Assembly: GCF_048569485.1 (NCBI RefSeq)
Contig: NC_134360.1
Span: 184,543,796 to 184,607,795, forward strand
DNA length: 64,000 nucleotides
Direction: 5' to 3'
Origin: Anomaloglossus baeobatrachus
Lineage: Eukaryota > Chordata > Amphibia > Anura > Aromobatidae
Of the stretch, positions 48,101 through 59,300 are shown one piece after another. The notes under the pieces were generated by a model. It did no database searches, was not told the DNA's origin, and was given only the letters and a program-made list of their open reading frames with translations. The number at the start of each line of letters is the position of its first letter. Within the stretch, counting starts at the first letter, position 1. Both the position numbers and the translations under genes were made by a program.

Positions 48101-50226
48101 ATGTGTCGATTTCTCATGCGATCGCATTTGCGATTGCACGCGCCCCCATCATTTGTGCGGCACAGGCAATTTGTTGCCCGTGCCGCACAATGTTGTATCC
48201 CCACGGCACACATACTTACCTTACAAACGACATCGCTGTGGGCGGCGAACATCCACTTCCTGAAGGGGGAGGGACATCCGGCGTCACAGCGACGTCACAC
48301 AGCGGCCGGCAAATAGAAGCTGAGGGGCGGAGATGAGTGGGACGTAACATCCCACCCACCTCCTTCCTTCCGCATTGCCGGCGGCCGCAGGTAAGCTGTG
48401 TTCATCGTTCCCGGGGTGTCACACGGAGTGATGTGTGCTGCCTCGGGAACAATGAACAACCGGACGTTCGATTTTTAGAAAATGAGCGACGTGTCAACGA
48501 TGAACGAGAAGGTGAGTATTTCTGCTCGTTCATAGCTGTCACACGCTACGATATCACTAACGATGCCGGATGTGCGTCACTTACGACGTGACCCCGCCGA
48601 CATCTCGTTAGATATATCGTAGAGTGTAAAGCCCGCTTTAGGATAAGTGATCCATGTCTGATCAGCCGTAGTCTAACACCTGGTAACTACGCTGATTAGC
48701 TGTTCTCGGTGCCGGCGATGGCAGCAGGCAGCCGGAAATGCTCAGTTCCAAAGCTGCTCCATCTTCTAATAGTGGCTGCGGCCAGGGACTGCACATCCGC
48801 CTCTTAGTCAGATTAATAGGAGGCGGGTGTACAGTACCTGGCCATGGGCACTATCAGAAGAAGGAGCAGCTCCGGAACTGAGCATTTCCGGCTGCCTGCT
48901 GCCATCACCAGCACCGAGAACAGCTGATTAGCGGGGTTACCAGGTGTCAGACAGCGGCCTATCAGACATTGATGACCTATTTTAAGGATACACCATCAGT
49001 GTAAAAGTAGGGGACAACCCCTTTAATGGGCACTGTGTAATACTTTATATCAGAAGACGGAGCCTCTCTGGAACTGAGAATTTCCGGTTGCGGCTGCCGA
49101 CATTGAGAACAGCTGATCGGCGGGGTGCAGAGTGTTGGACCCCAGACATTGATGACCTATTCGAATGATAGGCCATCAGTGTAAAAGTACTAGACAACAC
49201 CTTTTAAAATCAAGGGCTTTCTGTACAGTGAAGAACAGGACAGGTCCTCCCAGGTGCTCTGTGTAACCATTATGCATTCTGGCCAAGAGATGAGGATCCT
49301 GAGCACTTCACCCCTCTATTAACTCAGAGTTTCCTAATAGGATGTATAAAAATTGGTTTTCTAAAGTAAACAACCTTGTTAGAAATGCTCCTTCTTCTGT
49401 ATAGACAGATTTAAGATCCCTAATATATGTGCATTATTTTAACAGGTAGAGTATTCGTCCATGAATGGGCTCATCTCAGGTGGGGAGTCTTCGATGAGTA
49501 CAATGATGACATTCCTTTCTACATCAGTGCACGGGGCAATGTTGAAGCAACAAGGTGATTATATTGAATATTACATTTTAACTTCTGTAAAGCATACTAC
49601 ATGAGGATGGCTTTTGAAGGTAGAACTACAAAAACATTCAATCTGTAATTTGGACCAAACAGTATTTTCAAAAGTCAGTTACTTCCATGTCTGTGCTCAA
49701 TCCTGCGGGGTGGACCTGTGCTGTGGATGATGCTGAGTGACGCTGAAGCAGTTCTGTTTTCTAGATTTTTACCGGCAGAAAACTTGGGGTAATTCCTGCA
49801 TCGTTTCCTTATTTACTCTTGGATGAGAGTACGCACAATATAAACTCCTAGCTTTCTGTTTCATTTCTTTGACATAGTCTACTATTTTTGTCCTTGACCT
49901 CGGCTCTTAATTCAACTACCTGCCTGCCTTACAATTTTGCTCTTGTTTCTGACCTCTTGGTAATAACTCGTCAATCTAAACATCCTCTGACAGCCCGCTT
50001 CACCAGCCAGCAGCAACCCTCTGAACTCAACTTAGGGGACCTGCATAAATCCAAATGCCGGTATAGGGGTTAACGGGTGAATTCCAGGGATTCCCTGTCA
50101 CCTGCCAGATGGAGTGGCCTGCTCAAAACTGTCCTTGAGGGCTACCAGCATTCCACACAAACAGGCAGTCATTTTATATATATATATATATGTCTATATA
50201 CATATATATATATATATATATCTATC

Positions 50227-50322
<96 letters not shown>

Positions 50323-53300
50323 TATAGTGGGTACAGAAAGTATTCAGACCCCTTAACATTTTTTACTCTTTGTTTCATTGCAGCCATTTGGTAAGTTCAG
50401 AAAAGTTATTTCTTTTTCTCATTAATGTACACTCTGCACCCCATCTTGACAGAAAAAAAACAGAAATGTAGAAATTTTTGCAAAATTATAAAACAAAAAC
50501 TGAAATCTCACATGGTCATAAGTATTCAGACCCTTTGCTCAGACACTCATATTTAAGTCACATGCTGTCCATTTCCTTGTGATCCTCCTTGAGGCCTGAA
50601 ACACACATCCGTGAAACACGTGCGTGTTTGGTCCGTTTCCGTGTATACTGGAGACACGGCCAAACGTGCACCAATGTTATTGTATGATAAAAGCTCCACG
50701 TGCGTTTTTGATGCATGTCCGTTTGTCCGTGTCCGTGATCCGTACCTGTGTGCGTTTTGCACAGAAGCATGTCCGTTTTCTGCACGCAACACGCAGCACG
50801 GACCCAATGAAAGTCAATGGGTCTGTGCGCACATCCGAGCGACACGGACACATCTCTGTTTGCTCCCTGTGCGTTTTGTGCTTTTTTCATGTGATGTCGG
50901 TCTTTTTTCTTTTTCTGTTTCGTTCTCTCCCTCAGTCTGTCGGTCGGTCTCTCTGTTTTATCTGTCCCTCTCGCGGTCTGTCGGTCAGTTCCCCCCCTCT
51001 CTCATACTTACCGTTCCCCGATCTCCAGCGCGGCGCTGCACGGCTGTTATAAAAACTCCGTCGGCTTTTACTATTTTGAAAAAGCCGGCCGCCCATTAAT
51101 CAATCTCGTATTCCCTGCTTTACCCGCCCACCGGCGCCTGTGATTGGTTGCAGGCACACACGCCCACCACGCTGAGTGACAGCTGTGTCACTGCACCCAA
51201 TCACAGCAGCCGGTGGGCGTGTCTATACTGTGCAGTAAAATAAATAAATAAATAATTAATAAAACCGGCGTGCGGTCCCCCCCATTTTAATACCAGCCAG
51301 ATAAAGCCATACGGCTGAAGGCTGGTATTCTCAGGATGGGGAGCTCCACGTTATGGGGAGCCCCCCAGCCTAACAATATCAGTCAGCAGCCGCCCAGAAT
51401 TGCCGCATACATTATATGCGACAGTTCTGGGGCTGTACCCGGCTCTTCCCGATTTACCCTGGTGCGTTGGCAAATCGGGGTAATAAGGAGTTATTGGCAG
51501 CCCATAGCTGCCAATAAGTCCTAGATTAATCATGTCAGGCGTCTCCCCGAGATTCCTTCCATGATTAATCTGTAAATTACAGTTAAAAAACACACACACC
51601 TGAAAAAATAATTTATTAGAAATAAAAAACACTAACACATTCCCTCATCACCAATTTATTAACCCAGACAAAGCCCTCCATGTCCGGCGTAATCCACGGA
51701 CCTCCAGCGTCGCATCCAGCTCTGCTGCATGCAGGTGACAGGAGCAGCAGAATATGTCAAATGAGGTGAGTAGCGCGATCAGCTGCTGTCAGTCAGGTAA
51801 CTCGCGGCCACCGCTGGATCCAGCAGTGGCCGCGGGTAACCTCAGTGACAGCTCAGCTGATCGTGCTACTCACCTCAGTTGCTGCGTGGAGCTGACAGGA
51901 GCGGCGGTGTATTCTGCAGCTCCTGTCACCTGCATGCAGCAGAGCTGGATGCGACGCTGGAGGTCCGTGGATTACGCCGGACATGGAGGGCTTTGTCGGG
52001 GTTAATAAATTGGTGATGAGGGAATGTGTTAGTGTTTTTTATTTAATTATTTTTTCAGGTGTGTGTGTTTTTTAACTGTCACTTACAGATTAATCATGGA
52101 AGGAATCTCGGGGAGACGCCTGACATGATTAATCTAGGACTTATTGGCAGCTATGGGCTGCCAATAACTCCTTATTACCCCGATTTGCCAACGCACCAGG
52201 GAAAATCGGGAAGAGCCGGGTACAGCCCCAGAACTGTCGCATATAATATATACGGCAATTCTGGGTGGCTGCTGACTGATATTGTTAGGATGGGGGGCTC
52301 CCCATAACGTGGAGCTCCCCATCCTGAGAATACCAGCCTTCAGCCGTATGGCTTTATCTGGATGGTATTAAAATGGGGGGGGGACCGCACACCGGTTTTT
52401 TTAATTATTTATTTATTTATTTCTATACTCCATAGTGACACGCCCACCGGCTGCTGTGATTGGGTGCAGTGAGACACCTGTCACTCAGCGTGGGGGTGTG
52501 TCTCACTGCAACCAATCATAGGCGCCGGTGGGCGGGGAAAGCAGGGAATACGAGATTGTTTAATGAGCGGCCGGCTTTTTCAAATTAGAAAAAGCCGCCG
52601 GAGCACTGTGAACGCCGTGCAGCGCCGGTGATCGGGGATCGGTGAGTATGAGAGAGGGGGGGACACTTCAGTCACTCGGGGGATTAGTGGTCACCGGTGA
52701 ATCCTTCACAGGTGACCGCTAATCAGTACACGGCACACAGACAGAGCCGCAGCATGACAATCAAGTCGGGTGAAGTTCACCCGAGTTCATTCTCATCCCG
52801 CTACTCTGTCTTCCGACATGTAGTAACGACATTTTGCATCACACACGTACATTTCACATGGACAACACAAACACATGTCAGTTATTTCACTCACGCACAC
52901 ACGGACATTCCACACGCACATACGGCTAGCATACGGGATACACACGCAGGCCACACATACCATAAAAACGGACCTAAAAAACGGAAAACGGACCCGAAAA
53001 ACGGCCCATTTTACACGTGCGTGGTTTTCAAGGACGTGTGTTTTAGGCCTGAGATGGTTCTACTCATTGGAGTTCAGCTGTGTTTAATTAATCTGATAGG
53101 ACTTGATTTGGAAAGCCACACACCTGTCTATATAAGACCTCACAGCTCCCAGTGCATGTCATACCAAATGAGAATCATGAGATCAAAGGAACTGCCCAAG
53201 GAGCTCAGAGACAGAATTGTGGCAAGGCACAGATCTGGCCAAGGTTACAAAATAATTTCTGCAGTACTCAAGGTTCCTAAGAGCACAGTGACCTCCATAA

Positions 53301-56300
53301 TCCTTAAATGGAAGAAGTTTGGGACCACCAGCACTCTTCCTAGACCTGACCCTCCAGCCAAACTGAGCAATTGTAGGAGAAGAGCCTTGGTGAGAGAAAT
53401 AAAGAAGAACCCCAAGATCACTGTGGCGGAGCTCCAGAGATGCAGCAGTGAGATGATAGAAAGTTCCACAAACTCAACAATCACTGCAGACCTCCACCAG
53501 TCGGGCCTTTATGGCAAAAAGTGGCCTTACGGAAGCCTCTCCTCACTGCAAGACATATGAAAGCTTGCATAGAGTTTGCAAAAAAACACATGAAAGACTC
53601 CCAGACTGAGAAGGTGTGATGGTGTGGGGGTGCTTTGCTGGTGACATTGTTGGGGATTTATTCAAAATTGAAGGCATACTGAACCAGCATGGCTACCACA
53701 GCATCTTGCAGCGGTATGCTATTCCATCCGGTTTGCGTTTAGTTGGACCATCATTTATTTTTCAACAGGACAATGACCCCAAACACACCTCCAGGCTGTG
53801 TAAGGGCTATTTGACTAAGAAGGAGAGCGATGGAGTGCTACGCCAGATGACCTGGCCCCCACAGTCACCAGACCTGAACCCAGTCGAGATGGTTTGGGGT
53901 GAGCTGGACCGCAGAGTGAAGGCAAAAGGGCCAACAAGTGGTAAGCATCTCTGGGACACCTTCAAGACTGTTGGAAGACCATTTCCGGTGACTACCTCTT
54001 GAAGCTCATGAAGAGAATGCCAAGAGTGTGCAAAGCAGTAATGAAAGCAAAAGGTGGCTACTTTGAAGAACCTAGAATATAAGACATATTTTCGGTTGTT
54101 TCACACTTTTTTGTTAAGTATTTCATTCCACATGTGTTAATTCATAGTTTTGATGCCTTCAATGTGAATTTACAATTTTCAGAGTCATGAAAATAAAGAA
54201 AACTCTTTGAATGAGAAGGTGTGTCCACACTTTTGGTCTGTACTGTATATAAAATATTACTTCGATCTACAGACCCAATTTATTGGAACTTTGACTGTGA
54301 ATTTAATTTGCCATTCCTATGAGACTTTAGGCTTTGAATATACTGTATGTTGTAGTATATAGTATAGAAATGAAAGTGTGATTGGTTGCTTGATAATGGG
54401 GACCCCATAAACAACATATTATAAGCACTACATTATAATGGCATAGTCCCATAATTTAATGTGTACAGTCACCTAACACTGTAAATAGAGGACCAGTTAT
54501 CAGTGGTGATTTCTCAAGAAAGTAGGGTTTGATTCTCATAAATCTCGGAGCATTTGATATAGGTTTAGGCTGTTAGAGACTGGATTTCCTCTTCGGTTGC
54601 TGTGAATAGGATTGTGCAAACGTCACTAATATGTTACAGTTCATTCAAGGTGAAGAGAAAATAATTAATTGATAAAAAGCCTCTGCTAATCCCTGTATGG
54701 GAAAATCCACCTCCGTTAACTTCCTTATAGCATATTGTAAGAAAACGAATCTCAAAGTAAACAATAGGGTTAGTTCTCAGCTTAATATACTGTATTGTCT
54801 CATTTTATATACTAAGATTGCACCAATCATATGCTCATATGAAATATTAGACATACTATATAGATTGCCATTGTATTTATTAGTTATTTCATTGCTGGAA
54901 GACTCATCTACTGTTTAACATCTGATAATTAAAACTGAATTGAATTGAAAATTACAATTAAAAATATAATTGAAGGTGCACGGGCCAAGCTGCCAATCAA
55001 GTTCGGCCATGTTAACATATAATGCACTCAGAGTACCCCAAATTATTGTGCTTTAGGCCTACACTAGGTTGATATACATCCAAAAAAGGGCCTGCTTATC
55101 TCTTCAAAGTCAGCCAGCCCCCTTCACTCACTGCTCTGGACATGTTAAAGTCAGCCATCTCATTTAATTCACTGTCAAATAAAAGTTACTCAGCCCCCTA
55201 TATTCACTCCTTCGATCATATAAAGGTCAGATAGCCCCATTCACTTATTGCTCCGGTCACATGAAAGTATTTTGGCCCCCTTTACTTATTGCTGTGGTCA
55301 AGTGCCAGTCAGTCAGCCCCCTTCTCTCATTGATGAAATCAGGTGTAAATCACCCCTTCACACGTTGCTGTGGTCTGTTGAAAATCAAACAGCCCCCTTT
55401 ATTGACTGCGCATGTGATGAAAAGGTAAGCCAGCCCCCTTCACTCGCTGCTCCGGTAGAGTGGAAGTTAGCTGGTTCTCTTCACTTTTTGCTCTGATCAT
55501 GGGAGTGTATTGTCAGGCTGAGCCAGCAGGGGCCCATCAGAAACATTGACTCTGGGGGCCTACTGATCAACTACATGCAAATATTACATACACAAATGTA
55601 CCTATGCTTCTATATAATAATATACTGGGTAGTTTGTAAAATGAATGATGAGATGCCTCCTTTATCTCTATATAATGAAACAAGTGTATTGTACCAGCAA
55701 CTGATTGTGTTGAGGGGGCAAGTGACAAACTACTGCAAAGGGGCCCACCAGGGGATTCTCCTGCTCTCCTGTTGGCCAGTCCGAGCCTGTGTGTGTGTGT
55801 GTGTCATCCAGCCCCCTTCACTTACTGCTCCGGTCAAGTAGAAGTTAGCTGGTTCTCATGACTCATTACTCTGATCATGGGAGTGTATTGTCAGACTGAG
55901 GCAGCAAGAGCCCAGCAGAAACAATGACTCTGGGGACCTACTGACCAATTACATGCTAATACTACATTCACAAATTTACCTATGCTTCTATATAATAATA
56001 TACTGTGTAGTTTGTAAAATGAATGATGAGATGCCTCCTTTATAACTATAAACAAGTGTATTGTACCAACTACCGGTTATGTTGAGGCGGCAGGGGTAAG
56101 TTACATAATACTGCAAAGGGGCCCACCAGGGGATTCTCCTGCTCTCCTGTTGGCCAGTCCAAGCCAGTGTGAGTGTTACCCGGCCCTCTTCACTTATTGC
56201 TCCAGTCATGTGCCAACATAGGAAACAGGCAGCGCAAGGGGTCAAGCTCCGACCAGCAGATCATGGCACTTGTGCTTATTGAAATGTATTAATAAAGGAT

Positions 56301-59300
56301 GTCACTTACAATTCAAAGTCCATTTAGCGCAATTATTCATTAGTTAGAAAACCCCTTTAATTAAACCGCACTTATCAAGCCTTAGCTATAGTCTCACTGC
56401 CACAGTATTTCTCAGCATGTATATATAGTCTTAAGCCTGCTTTACACCATACGATCCAGCATACGATATCGTATGCGATCGTACCCGCCCCCATCATATG
56501 TGCGGCACGTTCAATTTGTTGAACGTGTTGCTCAAATGAATAACCCCCGTCACACGTACTTACCCGTCCATACGACCTCGATGTGGGCGGCGAACGTCCA
56601 CTTCCTGGAGTGGGAGGGCCGTTCGGCGTCACATCGACGTCACGCGGCAGCCGGCCAACAGAAGCGAGGGGCGGAGCTGAGCGGGACGTAAACATCCCGC
56701 CCACCTCCTTCCTTCCGCATTGCCAGCGGGAGCCGCGTGACGCAGGTAAGATCTGTTCATCGTTCCCGGGGTGTCACACACAGAGATGTGTGCTACCCCG
56801 GGTACGATGAACAACCTGACATTCAATTTTTAGGAAATGAACGACGTGCATGCGATGAACGTTTTACCGTTCAATTGCAATCGCACGTACCTGTCACACA
56901 CTGCAATGTACCTTACAATGCCGGATGTGCGTCACTTACGACGTGACCCCGCCGACACATCGTAGGATATATTGTAGCGTGTAAAGAGAAGACTGGAGGA
57001 ATTTGCAGTCTGCAAGAGCTAACATGTTCCTTTCTTTGTTGTTTTTTACCTAAGGTGTCCTCTGAACTTACAAGGAGTAAATAAAGTTGATATTTGTACA
57101 GGAACAAAATGTGAAAAAATAGACTGTGAAATAGACCCATTAACCGGTGTCTTTGAAGAAGAATGTTCATTTATCCCTATAGTGGACCGAAATGTCCATG
57201 AATCTGTTATGTACGGACAAGCACTGGATCCCGTAAGTGCTCCTATAATAAATGCTTTATTGTTACTGACTAAATTAATTCCAGGGTTAGGAAGCCAAGT
57301 GTGGAAATGTAACTTTCAATTTGTGCAAGGGAACCGGGCTGAGCTGCAATAACAGAAAAGGATAATGCTGTTTTGTTTCTTAAAAAAAAAAGACAGAATA
57401 TTTTCTCTAAACTTTTTCAACATTTACCAAAGCCTTTCTACCAAATAGACAGGACTTCAATATGAGGGCTAGCAAGCCCAAAAGTAGTATGCCAGCTGGA
57501 AAAATCACTTTTCTTATTAGACCGTATTTATGCTATACACCGTGTGCAGAATTATTAGGCAAGTTGTATTTTAGAGTATTTTTTTTTATTATTGATCAAC
57601 AACTATGTTCTCAATCAACCCAACAGACTCATAAGTATCAAAACTTAATATTTTTGGCAGTTGGAGTGCTTTTTTTAGATTTGGCTATCTTAGGAGGATA
57701 TCTGTTTTTGCAGGTAACTATTACTGTGCAGAATTATTAGGCAACTTAATAAAAAACAAATCTATTCCCATCTCACTTGTTTATTTTCACCAGATAAACC
57801 AATATAACTGCACAAAATTTAGAAATAAACATTTCTGACATGCAAAAACAAAACCCCAAAAAATTAGTGACCAATTTCTTTATGATGACACTCAGCAGCC
57901 TACCATCCATAGATTCTGTCAGTTGCTTGATCTGTTTACGATCAAAATTACGTGCAGCAGCCACCACAGCCTCCCAGACACTGTGTCGAGAGGTGTACTG
58001 TTTTCCCTCCCCGTAGATCTCACATTTTATGAGGGACCACAGGTTCTCTATGGGGTTCAGATCAGGTGAACAAGGGGGCCATGTCATTATTTTTTCATCT
58101 TTTAGACCTTTACTAGCCAGCCATGCTGTGGAGTAGTTGGATGCATGTGATGGAGCATTGTCCTGCATGAAAATCATGTTTTTCTTGAACAATACCGACT
58201 TCTTCCTGTACCACTGCTTGAAGAAGTTGTCTTCCAGAAACTGGCAGTAGGTCTGGGAGTTGAGCTTCACTCCATCCTCAACCCGAAAAGACCAGCCCAT
58301 ACCAGTACCCCACTTTCACCTTGCTGGCATCTGAGTCAAAGTGGAGCTCTGTGCCCTTTACTGATCCAGGCACTGGCCCAGCAAGAGTCACTCTCATTTC
58401 ATCAGTCCATAAAACGTTTGAAAAATCAGTTTTAAGATATTTTTTGGACCAGTCTTGACGTTTGATCTAATGTTTCTTGTTCAAAGGTGGTCGTTTTTCA
58501 GCTTTCCTTACCTTGGTCATGTCCCTGAGTATGGCACACCTTGTGCTTTTTGATACTCCAGTATCGTTACAGCTCTGAAATAAGGCCAAACTGGTGGCAA
58601 ATTGGATCTTGTCAGATTGGATCAATTCATGGCCAGTTATTTTGCGCTTTTTTTGGCCAACATGCTTCTTGCGACCCTGTTGGCTATTTGCCATGAAACG
58701 CTTGATTTTTCGGTGATCACACTTCAAAGGTTTGGCAATTTCAAGACTGCTGCATCCCTCTGAAAGACATCTCACAATTTTGGACTTTTCAGAGCCCGTC
58801 AAATCTCTCTTCTGACCTATTTTGCCAAAGGAAAGGAAGTTGCCTAATAGTTAAGCACAGCTTATATAGGGTGTTGATGTTATTACACCGCACCCCTCCT
58901 CATTACAGAGATGCACATCACCTGATTTACTTAATTGGTAGTTGGCTCTCAAGCCTATACAGCTTGGAGTAGGACAACATGTATAAAGAGTATCATGTGA
59001 TCAAAATACTCATTTGCCTAATAATTGTGCACACGGTGTACACTAGTGGTTCAGAATTAATAATTGATCCCCAGGGGGCAGAAAATAAGAAAACTTGTCC
59101 CCGGCCTGTATCCCAGAGTGAGTATTTATTTCCCCATAAGCATGAACATGTTAGATTACCTATCAAAATATGTTATTATCAGCACAATCCACCTTCCATG
59201 GTCATCTTTAAAAGATAATATTATCAACACATTTACGCTGCCGTTCCACGTGGTTATTGGTTCCCTTCAGATCACAATTGGGGGGTGTTGCTTGGTTGTT

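Larger units (their letters stand above)
50325..54247 (+). mobile_element. Chimeric Tc1-like transposon in CLCA intron 4, interrupted by a palindromic element
   Basis: The left end (tagtgggtacagaaagtatt, cagacccc) and transposase N-terminus (ATG 53177, [31 protein letters not shown]) belong to one Tc1 family. A one-base shift follows GLYGKK, and homology to that family stops at about 53610. From 53611 the sequence is a second family: [30 protein letters not shown] and [15 protein letters not shown]. The catalytic D and E are 38 residues apart, as in the DD38E (Intruder) lineage. The right end is gagaaggtgtgtccacactt. A 2459-bp element (50592-53050) interrupts the 5' leader. Confidence 0.8.
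57539..59038 (-). mobile_element. Nearly whole Tc1-like DD37E transposon in CLCA intron 5
   Basis: TA duplication (57537-57538, 59039-59040); inverted ends CACCGTGTGCAGAATTATTA / TAATAATTGTGCACACGGTG differ at one base, and the terminal match runs about 26 bp. 1500 bp long. The minus-strand transposase runs from about 58830 to 57773: N-terminal HTH ([20 protein letters not shown]), [14 protein letters not shown], then [11 protein letters not shown] and [11 protein letters not shown], 37 residues from catalytic D to E. This spacing fits the Traveler (DD37E) lineage. Defects: a TAG at 58467-58469, an apparent frameshift near 58300, and no ATG at the expected start. Oriented opposite to CLCA. 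Confidence 0.85.

Noticed and set aside
52697-53560. 287-codon open frame ending in a Tc1 transposase segment
   Set aside because: It runs from the palindromic carrier into the Tc1 sequence; only the part from 53177 is transposase. Chance fusion caused by insertion.
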